64,000 nucleotides of DNA from Hyaloraphidium curvatum (taxonomy: Eukaryota; Monoblepharomycota; Hyaloraphidiomycetes; Hyaloraphidiales; Hyaloraphidiaceae), in NCBI GenBank assembly GCA_025558095.1, contig JAIVFI010000028.1, positions 62,001 through 126,000 on the forward strand, in the 5' to 3' direction. Made by a program: the position numbers and the translations under genes. The notes below the pieces were generated by a model. That model was given only the letters and a program-made list of their open reading frames with translations, did not search any database and was not told the origin of the DNA. The first letter of the stretch is position 1. Each line of letters opens with the position of its first letter. This document shows positions 30,252 to 41,373 of the stretch, piece after piece.

Positions 30252-31910
30252 ATGGAGCAGCCTCCAGAGTCCGCACCGCCGGCCGATACCGCGGCCAAAG
30301 CGTCCGGCTTCTTCTCTCCTGCTGACCTATATGCGGCCTTCCCGCTTCCACTCCCTCCCGCGGGCCCGTGGGACCGCGACCGCCCGCGGTCCGACCCCGC
30401 AGGCGCTCTGCGCAGCGAGCTCCGCAGCTGGGACTCGCTGCGGTCCGCGCTGGAGCCGCACCCCACACTCCTGACGCTTGTCGGCTGGGGACGGGTGCTG
30501 TGGTGGATGCCGGTGACCCTTTTTCCTCGTTACACCGCGATGGGCGCGGCTGTCGCGGCCTTCTGCGCGACCATGTTCCCGTTCGGCGCAGATTCCTTCG
30601 GTCGGACGCAGCTTGTCGGCGGCTACGTGCTGGTAGCGCTGCACTGCGCCGCGTATCCGATCCTGTGGTTCGCCGGCCAGGTGGTGTTGATCAAAGACCA
30701 GCAACTCGGGGGCTCGGTGAGCACTTGGGACGCGCTACGCGCCGGGCTGCGGGCGAACGCCTGGCCAACGCCTTGGAAAGGCGCCTTGGAGGACACGTGG
30801 TGTTCTGCGCTCGCCATTCTGCCGCCTTGGGCGCGGCGCGTGGGGGACCCTTCGTCCGGCACTGCCCTAGGGCACGTCGAGGGCGATGTGGACTGCACCT
30901 GCGCCGCCCCGCGGTGTGGGGGTGGCCTGGTGTCCGCCGCAGTCCGCCACTGGGTGGGCGACGTGGCCGTGCGGGTCGCTTTTGCGTCCCTGTGGATTTT
31001 CGTCGCCTGGACGCCTCTCTTTGGGCTCCCACAGGTCTGGACGCATGCGTGGAGCATCTTTCTGGCCGTCTGCTTTTGTGGGTTGAACCTGCCGCGCTCT
31101 TCGCAGGGCCGCTGAAGCTCCCCATATGACAGGTTCCGTGACAGCCATGTCCGCCGTGGAACAGTTCAGCTACCCGGCCTCGGAGTTTGGCCTCCTCAAG
31201 CTCGAGGGCCGCGTCCGCCGGCGGCTCACGCGCCGTGCCCTGGCCGCTTTCCTCGACCGCGCGCGCCGGACCGTCCTCGACGGCGACGATTTCAAGACCC
31301 CGAGCGAGCTCTGGGGCTCGTCCGACGAGCCGTACATCCAGCTCCATACCGAGCTGCGCCCCCGGTGGTCCCACGCGGTGGGCTCCAGCAACCTTCCAGC
31401 CGCCTACCCGTTCCTGATCCTCCTCCTCGTGGCATTCATGGCCACCAGCATAGTGAGTGCGAGTGGCTGCCCTTATCGGCGCTACCTCACGGTCCGCCTG
31501 TCCAGATCATCGGCAGCTGCATCCCCGCCTGGATGATCTCCTGGGTTGCCTACGCCTTCTACGTCCTCTTTCGCGACCTCTGGATCGCGGGGGTGGCCAA
31601 CGCCGAGGTCGCCGCCATCGGCGACCTCTACTCCTCCGCACTCACCGAGCTCCGGAACCTCCTCGTCGCCGCCACCCCACCCCCACCCAAGGGCTCCCCC
31701 TGGGCCCCGCACCTCGCTGCCCACGCGGCCGCGCTGGAGCGGTACGCCGCCGAGGCCGCCGCTCCGGGGCGGACGTTCCTCGGGTTCGTGGTCAGGTTCG
31801 GGTCGCTACGGGCCCTGCTGGTGTCGCTGCTGACGGTGGCGTTCGCGGCGTGGGGGTTGGCGAGGGGATTCGGTGTGGGGGCGGTACTGGACACTGTTTG
31901 CCCAGGATAG
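30252..31910 (+). CDS. Polytopic membrane protein, CxCx4C family (member 1)
   Basis: 516 residues in three exons: 30252..31077, 31133..31452 and 31506..31910 (introns 55 and 53 nt, donors GTGGGT and GTGAGT, in phase). About six or seven hydrophobic segments alternate with basic loops. I do not recognise the family. It has a clear paralogue at 50838..52286. The pair shares a CxCx4C-x-GG motif (CTCAAPRC here), a WTP motif in the next TM, GSCIPA before a TM, a DL....A..E+R.LL helix, and an FLGF.V segment before the last TM. The best guess is a transporter, channel or receptor-like membrane protein; function is unknown. Confidence 0.75.
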
Positions 31911-31986
31911 CCAGATCGGAGTGGCGTACGAGAGCAGCGAGGGTGAATTCGCGGGGCAACGTGAAGCCATGCCGTCGTACTACCCA

Positions 31987-34565
31987 TCACCCCGCCGCCT
32001 TCCTCCCCCTTCCCATTCCCAGCAATCTCCTCACCTCGTCCGCCTCGTCCACTTCCCCTTTCCCCGCCCCCGCAAACGGCGCCATCCCCGCCGCCAGCAT
32101 CTCGGCCAGGTGGGGCGGCTCGCAAGGCAGGAAGTTGCCCACCACTGCGGCGGGAGCGCCGGACCAGGGTTCGCGGTGCACGGTGAAGGAGGCGGAGCAG
32201 CGGATGGTCCCAGTGCCGGGGCGGAGACGGTTGGTGAGCGAGAGCGGGAGCATCCCCGCCTTGCGCGAGGGATCGGCGGCGACCCCTACGAACGCCTCGT
32301 AGAGCGCCGCGGCTGACGCGCCGTCCAAGAGCTCGTACACGGCCCAGCCCTTGCTGGTGCGGCCCGCGGGGACCGGCGAGGCGCCCAGCAGTTCCTCCAC
32401 GGGGACGCCGACCAGCGCGGCAAACTCGCGGTTGGCCCGCAGCAGCTCCCCCGTGCGGCGCCACATGGCTGCCGGGACGCCCGTGGCAGAAAAGAGCCGG
32501 TCGGCGAGCAGGCAAAGCCGCTCGGTGTGCTCGGCAGAAAGCAGCGGCCCCTGGGCGTCGGCGGCGCGATCGTCGTACGCGTTCCACAGCTCCCCCACGC
32601 TCGCGCGCACGCGATCCCGCTCGGAGGCGGGCCAGCCACTCGAGTCGTCGAGCCACTTGAGCAGGCGGGCGTAGCCGCCGGCGTGCGAGTGCGGCGCGAG
32701 GAGACCGGCACGGTGCTTGAGCTCCAGAATGGCCGTCAGAGAGGCGCAGGCGTCGGGGTCGGCGAGGGTGGTGGCGGCGGAGGATGCGTCGCCGGCCGCG
32801 AGCAGGTAGAACCTAGAACGGCGAGGGTCGTCAGCCGGCCGAACACATGACAGCAGCCGACGAAACCAACCTGTCTTTGAGGCTGAACGGGCACCCCTCG
32901 CACGCCTCGTCCGGCCCGTGCATCCCGAAGCACGCCGGCGCCACCTGCCCCCCAAAGCCCGGCCCCTGCGCCGCCGACTCTGCCCTCCGCCTTGTCGCCT
33001 TCTTCCCCCTCCCCTGGGAATGCGACGCCGCTGCGCTCGCCCCATCGTCTTCCCCACCCGTGCCGCCCGCTGATCCGAACACCAGCATGTCCACGAACCG
33101 CGAGTTGCCCAGGTCCTCGATGTCGAACCCGATCGGATCCGGCAGGGCCGAGAGTTGCTGCGGGGGGTCCATCATGCGCGAGGTCCAGTCCGAGGGGGCC
33201 ACAGAGGCGCCGTCGTCCTCCATTGGGTGCGGGTCAGCGGGAGGAACAAAGTCGCCGCCGGCGAGGAGGTCCGCTGCGAGGGCGTCGAGGTCGGTGAGCT
33301 CGGCGAGCATGGGGTTCGAGGAGGCCGCGAGGGGGGCGCCGGCATCGGCAGAAGAAAGGCCGCTGGTTGCGAACGAGCCGGCTTGCGCGAGCGCGGGGGA
33401 GGGGCCAAAGGGCAGGTAAGGCACCTGCGGGCCGAAGGAGAGCTGGGCGAGGAGCTCGGCAGGGAGGGCGCCGGCGTCGAACTGCCCCGGGACGAAGGCC
33501 TGCGGCTGCGGCTGCGACTGCGGTGCAGGGCGCGCCTGCTTCGGCCGCTTGGTCACGTTGGGGCGGATGATGCCCGAGATGCGGGCAGCGGGAGGTTCCT
33601 CGGTCCTGGGGGTGGGTGCTTCAAAGGGCGACTGCGGGTCCGTGGGGGACAGGCTCGAGGCGAACGACTCCACCCTCGAAACCCGCGGCGAAAAGACGGA
33701 CGAGACGGGTGTGGCCACGTCCTCGTCCATGGTGCACTCGAATTCGTCGGCCTTGCCCGAGTTCTGGAGCCGGCGGAGCTCCGCGAGCCGGGCCTTTTCC
33801 CGGGCCTTGGGGCCCTGCCCCCGCGGAGCCGGCACCTTGGGCACCGAGTCGACGCAGACGAGGCCCTTGCGGGCGCACCGCAGACAGGGGCGGAAAGGGT
33901 CGCAGGAGAGCTGGGGCGCGACGGGGGCGTGTCAGCAAAAACAGCAACGACGGATACGACGAAGAAAAGCCCACGTGAGACCGCTTGCAGTGCGTGCACG
34001 AGTTGGGCACCTTTCTTCGCTTCTTCCCGTCAGCCTCGGCGCCATCGCCCGCCCCGGCGCCGTTCCCGTCGTCCGACGCCGCCGCGCTGTCCGCCGTCTC
34101 GGACTTGACCCGCGTCCGCACCCCCGGCGACGCCGCCTTCCTGCCGCCGGCGTTTCTCGGCGAGGCGGTTCCCACGACAGGTTTCGGCACGGCCGGCGGT
34201 GCGATTGTGGGCATTTCTGCGCCAGGGTGAAGGTTCCGAGGTCCGCCGTCCGGGAAGGCCGATTCGGCTTCCTCGGGTGCCCACCCCGCCGGGCCCTCCA
34301 CCGCCGCTCCAATATGCTGGAATTCCCCGCCGAAATTGTTGAAAGGGCCGGGCGAGTCGAACGCCGCGTCCATCGCGTCGGCCTGGCCGCCCGGCATCTC
34401 TCCGCCGCACTCCGACTCGCCGTCGCCGTCCGCGTTCAGGCAGCAGCCGGGCCCGCCGGGGTTGCGGCAGCACAAATCGCCGCCGAACGCGAACGCGCCG
34501 CTGCCGACCGCCGAGTGCGACACGAAGCCCGCGGGCTCGTCGGGCTGCGAAGGCTGCGGGGCCAT
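31987..34565 (-). CDS. ERT1: Zn2Cys6 transcription factor with PAS domain (ERT1/AcuK-like)
   Basis: 818 residues in three exons: 33975..34565, 32871..33910 and 31987..32812. The zinc cluster NSCTHCKRSH|LSCDPFRPCLRCARKGLVC is interrupted by intron 1 and is complete only after splicing (C-x2-C-x6-C-x6-C-x2-C-x6-C). The C-terminus has the PAS-like GVPAAMWRRTGELLRANREFAALVG that marks Ert1/Rds2/AcuK/AcuM, regulators of gluconeogenic and non-fermentable carbon genes. Between them are acidic and Pro/Ser-rich regions and a CEGCPF Cys pair. The start codon may lie further upstream in another exon. Target genes are not shown by the sequence. Confidence 0.85.
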
Positions 34566-35016
34566 CGCGGCGGGAGGGCCGACCGGAGCGGCCTGGGAAC
34601 CGGGCACCTCCTAGGCAGAGAGATGAGGTCCGCGAAGACGGCCTAGGAGGACCGCATAGGCCTCTGGCTCGCGGGTTGGGCGCTCGGAGAAAAGGGTCGT
34701 TGCGGCTCGTGCGGACCAATCATGCGGCCGGAGGCAAAGCCCCCCCCCGGAAACATCCTCACGGCCTGATCGCGGACGATCGGCCGCAGCTGTCGTACTT
34801 CTCTGGCCATGCTAGAGCTCGGAAACCGGAGCATGGGCATTTCCCGCGCTTCATCTCGGATTCCGGCGACCGGTCGCCCGCCCTCGACACGTGAAGGGAG
34901 GGTTAACCAATCACTCCACCATCTACGTCCATGACATCAGGCAGGGTATCACCGAAACAGTTGCAGAAGACAGATACAGAGCACATACTGCCCCCTTGTC
35001 CCAGCCCTCGTCCGCA
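34566..35016. other. Intergenic region, nothing recognised
   Basis: 451 bp between the ERT1-like start and the end of the LtaS-like gene. It presumably carries the promoter or 5' UTR of the former. No conserved frame. Confidence 0.55.
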
Positions 35017-36903
35017 TCAATCCATGACCCCGAGCACGTCCAGCACCCACGCAAACCACCTCCCCCTCTCTTCCGCGTCGCACAGCACGAACTGCCCCGC
35101 GCACCATTCCATCAGTGCCTTCTGCGAGGCGTAGAACGAGTCCAACGGGACGCCGGCAGCCAGCAGGGCCGCGAGGCCGATGTAGGCCAGGTCCAGGATG
35201 GGCGGGAGGTCCACCTTGGACCGCCCGGGGGAGGTGAACTTATAGAACGTCCCGTAGGTCTCCAGCCCTTTGCCGAAACGGCCGAGCTGCGCGGCCACGG
35301 CGGGGAGGAACCTACCCTGATCCAGCGTCGTGTTGAGCCCCTTGAGCTTGGCGATGGGGATGCGGTGGTCCCCGTAGCTCCCCAGCACGAACGGCCGCCC
35401 CGTTCCCGCGAGCGCGGCGTTCAGCCTGCCCAGCGCGTACGAGCTCTCGTTGATCCGCACCAGGTAGGTCTGCAGGTTCACCACCTCGTTGGCGTCCTTG
35501 ACCCAGGGGAACCGGTTCGTCTGCCAGAAAACGGGCAGCCACGGCAGGGGCCGGTAGTCGTGCGGGCGGTGGTTGTTGATGGTGAGCATGAAGACGAAGA
35601 GCGGCCGACCCTGGGACCGCAAGGATTCCGTCACGTTGAGCGCCGCCTGGAAGATCTTCCAGTCGGGCACGTGGTACCCGTTCCCCCACCCGAAATGCAC
35701 GGCGTCGTACAGCCGGTCGAACCCGTAGGACCTATAGGCCGCCCTGGTGTTGAGCTCCGCCGCGATGCCCGGGTACACCGCCACCGTGACGTAACCCAGG
35801 CTGCGCAGGTAACCTCCCAGGGAATGCCTCATCCTCGGGGCGAGCGTGAAGGGCGCGTACTCTGGCGCGGCCCCCCGGAAGGACCACGGGAGGAACCCGC
35901 TGTGCGCGGCGCACTCGACCATCCAGGTGCCGTACCCGTTGGCCGAGGACCGCAGCACGCCGATTGCCAGGGTGTCGTTGTCCGGGAGGAACATGGAAGG
36001 GCGGCAGAGCGAGGTGATGTTGCACGCGGCCCAGGTGTAGGGATCCCACGCGGATTCCTCTTGGATCAGCCAGATGTCCGGGGGCGATCCCGGTGCCGAG
36101 GGCGGCGGGTCGACGAGGGTCGACCCGAACGCCTCGCGGGCTTCGGCGACGGAGCTCCGTTCGGGCCAGACCACCGAGAGGTACTGCATGTTGAACACAA
36201 AGTTGGACAGCGAGGTCGACCTGTTGGTGAGGGCGCCCCACATGACACGCGGGTAGTCGATCAGGCGCCAGGCTGCCTGGAACACGAGGCCGGTTCCGAC
36301 CACGACCGCCAACAGCCTCCAGAAGGGCCAGCGGGTTCCGCCGAAACAGCCCAAGACCCGGTACCATACGCCCCACCAACCCCGGTGGAGCACGTCGGCC
36401 CCCCGTGCGTCGTCCACATCCCGTTCAGCGCGCGTCAGGGGCTCCAACAGCTCCAGTCCGTCGGCTTCCAACGACGCTTCTGTTCGTAAAGGAGTGCGGC
36501 CCGGGCCGGGAGACTCGAGGATCCACGTGCCGGCCAGCGCGGCGCAGAACACCGCGGCGACGAGCAGCGCGCCGAGGAGCACCTCCGGAAAGTCGCCGAC
36601 GACCGTGAGCGCCGACTGCAGCAGGAAGTACACGTCGTAGGGCAGCAGCGGGCTCGCGGTGTAGGAGAACTTGGCGGCCGAGGCGAGCTGCTGCCCCGCC
36701 AAAATGGCCGCGGAAAAGAGCAGCCCGAATCCCGGCCTTCCTGAAGCACCGACGGCAGCGAGCGCCAGGCCGACCGCGAGGACGCAGTCCCAAAAGGCGT
36801 CGCGCCAGAGCGCCTCGGCCCGCGACAGCGCGACGAGGACGCCGAAGAAGAACAGCAGGGCCGCCCCGCGGACCGCCGTCAGCGGCCGCGCGAGGGGGCC
36901 CAT
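35017..36903 (-). CDS. LtaS/MdoB-like membrane sulfatase-fold phosphotransferase
   Basis: 628 residues, intronless. Five N-terminal hydrophobic segments (within about 8-130) and another near 195-215 lead into a lumenal or extracellular alkaline-phosphatase-superfamily domain. Candidate metal and catalytic residues are in order: Glu in IWLIQEESAWDP (about 281), Thr in NGYGTWMVE (about 326), His in TINNHRPHDY (about 445) and Asp-His in GSYGDHRIP (about 512). This is the arrangement of bacterial lipoteichoic-acid synthase and phosphoglycerol transferase MdoB, whose length it also matches. Several N-glycosylation sequons occur. The fungal substrate is unknown; transfer of a phospho-alcohol head group to a glycan or lipid is inferred. 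A bacterial origin by transfer is possible. Confidence 0.78.
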   Translation of the reverse strand: MGPLARPLTAVRGAALLFFFGVLVALSRAEALWRDAFWDCVLAVGLALAAVGASGRPGFGLLFSAAILAGQQLASAAKFSYTASPLLPYDVYFLLQSALTVVGDFPEVLLGALLVAAVFCAALAGTWILESPGPGRTPLRTEASLEADGLELLEPLTRAERDVDDARGADVLHRGWWGVWYRVLGCFGGTRWPFWRLLAVVVGTGLVFQAAWRLIDYPRVMWGALTNRSTSLSNFVFNMQYLSVVWPERSSVAEAREAFGSTLVDPPPSAPGSPPDIWLIQEESAWDPYTWAACNITSLCRPSMFLPDNDTLAIGVLRSSANGYGTWMVECAAHSGFLPWSFRGAAPEYAPFTLAPRMRHSLGGYLRSLGYVTVAVYPGIAAELNTRAAYRSYGFDRLYDAVHFGWGNGYHVPDWKIFQAALNVTESLRSQGRPLFVFMLTINNHRPHDYRPLPWLPVFWQTNRFPWVKDANEVVNLQTYLVRINESSYALGRLNAALAGTGRPFVLGSYGDHRIPIAKLKGLNTTLDQGRFLPAVAAQLGRFGKGLETYGTFYKFTSPGRSKVDLPPILDLAYIGLAALLAAGVPLDSFYASQKALMEWCAGQFVLCDAEERGRWFAWVLDVLGVMD

Positions 36904-37495
36904 GGGTATGTTTGGGCCGAGTCAACAGCCCCGCGGATCCCCCTGCGTGAGGAGCTGACTCGGTGGCCCCCTCCGCATGGGCTCTACGAATCGCGACAAT
37001 TCGATCCGGTGCCATCTTCCTCGCAGCTGGAGAGGCGGTTCCCGATATTCGCCCTACCACCGCGTCCATCGCGGTGCTGATTTCGACCTGCCAGCGGATC
37101 TCCCAACAACAATCCCACGTTCGAAGCAAAACTGCGTTGTGCCGACGCCACATGAAGGCGGGGTGAGGATCTTTTCGAGCTGTAGATGACGATGACAGGT
37201 GGAGGAGTGGAATGCTCGGGATTGCAGTTGGGCAGCAGCCAGCACCAGAGCGGAGTCCGAACTCGGGCAAAGGCGCTCACGAAACTCGTTGTACCGCCGG
37301 ATGGATAAAGGTACAACTAGGAGGATGGTTCGGAGCACAACAATGGAAGCTTCCAACGGCCGTCAACTTCGCGCTTTCAAGGGGGGCGCCAATCAACTGC
37401 TGACCAGCCAGTGGCTGACACGAGGCGCAATGGCCGGCCCTCCGCTCCCCCTTTTCCTCCCCAGCCGCGCCGCGCTCGCTCTCGCCGACGCCGAC
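36904..37495. other. Divergent intergenic region, nothing recognised
   Basis: 592 bp between the LtaS-like gene (minus) and the secreted-protein gene (plus). The 3' 66 bp could be coding if the next gene starts at the in-frame ATG 37430. Otherwise no feature is seen. Confidence 0.5.
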
Positions 37496-38850
37496 ATGGG
37501 CGCGCGCCGCACCCTCTCGCTGCTGCTCGCGCTCGCCGCCGTTGCGGCGCTGCTCTTCCCGGCGGGCGCGGCCGCGTTCCAGGTCACGTACCGCGTCAGC
37601 TGGACCGCCGCGCCCGGCGTCCCTCCCGGCTGCCGGCCCGCCACGCTGGGGAGCGTCTCCGCGCAGGGTGCCAATTGGGGGCAGCTCTACACCGCGATCC
37701 TGCCCGGCAGCTGCCGCGCCGGCACGCCCAGGACGTTCGCCGCCGCACAGGCGGCTTGCCGCCTCACGACCACCACGCCCTCCGGAACCCACTACATCGG
37801 GTCTTTTTGCGTCAACGTCCCGCACAACCGGCTGCCCGCTTACAGGGGTATCCTGGGCCTGCCCATCGACGAACCCCTCTACCAGGCTCTGCAGGTTGCA
37901 AAGACCTTCAACCAAGGACGGCACCCCGCCGTCGAAATCGACTACAGTGGCGCAAACCAGATGGGCAGCGTTCCCGGCTGTCCGAACTTCTCGAGGCCGC
38001 CGAGCAGGATCGGAGACCTCACCAGCTGGGCCAAATTCGTCGCCTTCGGCCCCAGGACGGGTTGCGAAGGCGGCAGGCCGTCTAGCGTACGTTGCGCTGA
38101 CGGTTTCATCATGGGCTGCTCGCAAGCAAGCAATATCCGTGGGTGCCTCGGTCGTTCCGCGGACGATAGCGGCCGCTGATCGGCGGACGCCTCCCGGCCG
38201 GTTCAGGCAACAACCCGGCCGTGCGGGCTGACGTCAGGAACTACCCGATCCCGGGGATGAAGTACACGACGACCAAGAGGGTCGCCCGAACCACCACACG
38301 GCGGCCGCCTCCCGGGGTGAAAGCGACCACGGCCCGTCCGCCGACGACGACCGCCGCCCGCCCGACGACCACCACCCCGCCTCCCGGGGTGAAAGCGACC
38401 ACCGCCCGTCCCACCACAACCGCCGCCCCGACGACCACCACAACCGCCGCGCCGCGCTGCGGGCAGTGCCCCGCCGGGACCGCATGCTCCTTTGACGCCG
38501 CGGCGGCCGTCAACCTGACCTCCACCCTCGACCTGCGGGTCGGACGGGTCTGCAGCTTCGCGGAGGAGGCCTTCCCCGCCGGAATCTGCTGGCTCAACCA
38601 GCCCGGCAACACGATCGAGAGCTGCTCCGCGCAGTGCGTCGCCTCCTGCGTCGCAGCGGCTCCCGGCCGCCCCGCACCTGGCCTCGGGTTTCCGATAACT
38701 GCGTACATGTACCTCGAGAAGGGTGCCGGGGACGGTGCGACATACGGGCTCTGCCTGTGTGGGCAAAAGTGCTACGTAGGCGACAACCCGTCGTCGACAA
38801 CGTTGGGGAACTTTGCTTTCGAGATCCCGGGGGGTTGCAGGGCGCCCTAG
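37496..38850 (+). CDS. Secreted cysteine-rich protein with Thr/Pro linker
   Basis: 428 residues in two exons, 37496..38138 and 38207..38850 (68-nt intron, donor GTGGGT, phase 1). The signal peptide is RTLSLLLALAAVAALLFPAGAAA. The first domain (about 30-220) has paired Cys and sequences such as TAILPGSCRAGTPRTFAAAQ. A Thr/Pro/Ala linker of about 60 residues (TTARPTTTAAPTTTTT-like), likely O-glycosylated, joins it to a second Cys-rich domain (CGQCPAGTACSF ... CSAQCVASCV ... GLCLCGQKCYVGD). No catalytic motif is recognised. The layout suits a cell-wall or extracellular binding protein. An upstream ATG at 37430 would extend the N-terminus and hide the signal peptide, so 37496 is preferred. Confidence 0.75.
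38306..38411 (+). repeat. 72-bp spaced direct repeat in the Thr/Pro linker
   Basis: The 34-base segments 38306..38339 and 38378..38411 are identical except for one base. They lie exactly 72 bp (24 codons) apart, so they encode the same PPGVKATTARP peptide twice. This suggests an in-frame duplication. Confidence 0.75.
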
Positions 38851-39126
38851 GAAGAGCGGCTCGGGAGGTGGCAGATTGGGGACATGGGACGTTTCGCAGC
38901 CGTGCATCATGAATCTTATGTAGCAGAGCCATCGTTTGGAGAGGCTGTCCCCCGTGACCTGTGCTTGTCAAACCAGCTAGGGACAGGGACGAGTCGACGG
39001 TCGCGCACAATCGGAAGATCGGAGCTTCCACCCTGAGAAGTGCTAGCAGGCCGCTCAGCAGCTGTTTCTGCTCGCACTCCGGTCGTTTGCTTCGGAGCAC
39101 ACGGGCGTGCCCGCACCGAGTCCGGC

Positions 39127-39552
39127 ATGCCGCGCGGGAAGGTCAAGCGCCGCTGCGAGCTCGGCGCGTCGTGCCCGTACCGCAACGAGCACCAGCACAT
39201 CTGGGAGTTTTCGCACGGGGAGGAGGAAGCCGACAAGGGAAAGAGCTCGTCGTCGCCGAAGAAGCGCGGGAGGCCGGCCAAGTTTCCCGGCGAGGGCGTG
39301 GTGCTCAAGTCGGGGGAGCCGCCCAAGAAGCGGCAGCGCAAGCCGAAGGAGAGCGACGGAAGGACGCTGGGCGAGCAGCCTGCTGCGAAGGAGCCGAAGC
39401 CGAAGCCGTCGAATCCCAAGCCGCCGGCGGCGAACAGCGGTGCCGCCGCGATGTGGCCCAAGGAAGTGCTGAGCGCCGGAAACATCCCGAAGATGCCGGC
39501 CTCTAAAGTCAAACAGACGAAAGTCAAGAAGGAGGTCGTCGTCATCGACTAG
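39127..39552 (+). CDS. Small PBZ zinc finger plus AT-hook protein
   Basis: 141 residues, intronless. Residues 8-31 (KRRCELGASCPYRNEHQHIWEFSH) fit the PAR-binding zinc finger: C-x5-C, Tyr-Arg-Asn, then two His, as in APLF and CHFR. An AT-hook core (KKRGRP, about 46-51) and a Lys/Pro-rich tail follow. This points to a chromatin-associated protein that may bind poly(ADP-ribose) and AT-rich DNA. It has no enzymatic domain and is shorter than known PBZ proteins. A further domain in an unrecognised exon is possible, but the frame ends in a clean stop. Confidence 0.72.
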   Translation: MPRGKVKRRCELGASCPYRNEHQHIWEFSHGEEEADKGKSSSSPKKRGRPAKFPGEGVVLKSGEPPKKRQRKPKESDGRTLGEQPAAKEPKPKPSNPKPPAANSGAAAMWPKEVLSAGNIPKMPASKVKQTKVKKEVVVID

Positions 39553-39742
39553 GCGGAAGGCTGTTCGTCTTCTCCGTTCTTTGTTTGGACAGGGCTGCGA
39601 GCATGGAACTCCACGAGGTGGTGAAGGAGCGGGAGGCCGGGTGGCCGTTGGCGACATGAGAACCTTGATTCCGTGTTCAAAGATGATTGCATCGATTGTA
39701 GTAGCAGCATATACCATCTACGGCTTCGTCTCTTGCCCCTCT

Positions 39743-41373
39743 TCATGCCACGGCCGCAATCACTCCAGCGCCGACGCCGCTGCCGTCCTTTCCCAGCTCC
39801 AGCTTGACTTTGGAACCCGTCTCCTCCCCGAGCAGTTCCACGATTGCCTTCTTCATTCGCTTTTGGAAATGCGCTGTGGAAAGGGGGGATCGTCAGCGGA
39901 AGGCGTGAGTGCAACGCAAACGAAAGCCCACGGTAGTGTTCGAAGACGCTCCCATCGACTGCGACAGTGCACGCCTTCCCCATGTGCTCGATGAGTCCGG
40001 CGACGATTCCGCCGCAGAGGAACGCCGACCGTTTCCCGACCGCGTCAAAGATCGCCACCAGGCCCAAGTTGTCCGTCTCGGACGTCTTGATCCCGATCGT
40101 CTCCTCGAAAAAGGCCGACAGCTCGACCAGCGGCTTCGCGCCGGCGCGGGAGAGGATCTCCGTGTCGAGCGAATGCCGCTCCTGGAACTTTTCGGCTAGC
40201 GGCTGGCCCTTGCAAAGCGCGCCGCGGGCGTGTAGGTCCAGGATGGCGTGGCGGGCAATCTCCCCGAGGTACTTCCCCGAGACGAGCTTCTCGATCCATT
40301 GCTCCTTCGGGGCCGTGGAGTTGTCGATTGTCGCCTTGTCGTACCTGTGCCGCACGACGTGTCAAGGTCTGAGTCAATGAACCAAACGCAGGCCTCACTT
40401 GGTCAAAGGAAGAATGTTGGACTCGCTCCCAAAGTTGCCGCACTCCAGGTTGATGACCATCCACTCTGCATCCTTTGCCCTCTTTCCCCCCATCTTGGTC
40501 ACCTTCTCCCGCTTCTCCGCGTAGCACGCGTTGCTCCCCGTCCCCACGATCATCCCGATCCTCGTGTCCACATCCTTGACGGCGTACGCCATCATCGTCC
40601 CGACCGTGTCGTTGACCAGCGCGGCCACGTGCACGTTGGGCAGGCCGACCTTGACGCAGGCCGCCTGGAGCAGCGCGACGACGTCCTCGCCGACCACGCC
40701 GGGCGCGTTGAAGCCCTTGGTCCAGGCGATGAGCTTCCCCGAGTCGAGCGAGGTCTGCTGGACCGGGAACGAAAAGGTGAAGCCGAGCTCGATCTGGCCG
40801 CCCTTGCCGCCCTCGATGGGCCGCTTGTCCAGGAAGGTTTTGATGGACTGGGCGAGGAAGTCGAAGAGGAGGTCCTTGCTGGCCTTGGCCTCGGCCGGGA
40901 TGGCGAACTTTTCCTGGTCCAGCTCCACTGTGCCCTTGTCCATCTTCACGGAGCAGACCCTGAAGTTGGTCCCGCCCAGGTCGAGGGCGAGCGAGGTCGC
41001 CTTGAGGTCGGCAGGGGGGAGAGCCGTCACGTAGGAAGGTAAACATCGAATTTGCTGTTGGGGAGGTCGTCGTGACCGGCGTTGCGAGTGCAGGGCCGAG
41101 GCAGTCGACAGGCGGAAATGAGAACAGTCAGACGCCGACGACCACATGGAAGCGTAGCATGACGACGGTTACCTGTCCATCCTTTTCGAGCCCTTTGCTC
41201 ACTTCGCCCTTGAAGGCGTCCACGATCCCGCGGAGCTTGCCCGGGGTCAGCTCGAACTCTTTGACTACATCGAGCACCTCGGCCGGCACCTGCTCGGGGC
41301 AAAGCGCCATCGGGACGGTAAGCTTCTCAATGAACATGTAGCGATGGCGAGAACAAGGCACCTGAGGCGGCAT
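39743..41373 (-). CDS. HXK: Hexokinase
   Basis: 466 residues in four exons: 41173..41373, 40399..41054, 39932..40344 and 39743..39873, all in phase. ATP-dependent phosphorylation of hexoses. ALDLGGTNFRV is the phosphate-1 loop, GFTFSFPVQQTSLDSGKLI the sugar-binding signature with WTKGF, VNDTVGTMMA holds the catalytic Asp, and GTGSNACY and GGIVAGLIEHM are adenosine-site motifs. The end, DGSVFEHYP|HFQKRM...KDGSGVGAGVIAAVA, is rebuilt across the last intron. The start is uncertain: in-frame ATGs at 41373, 41337 and 41310. It is divergent from the polyol dehydrogenase, 164 bp start to start. Confidence 0.92.
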
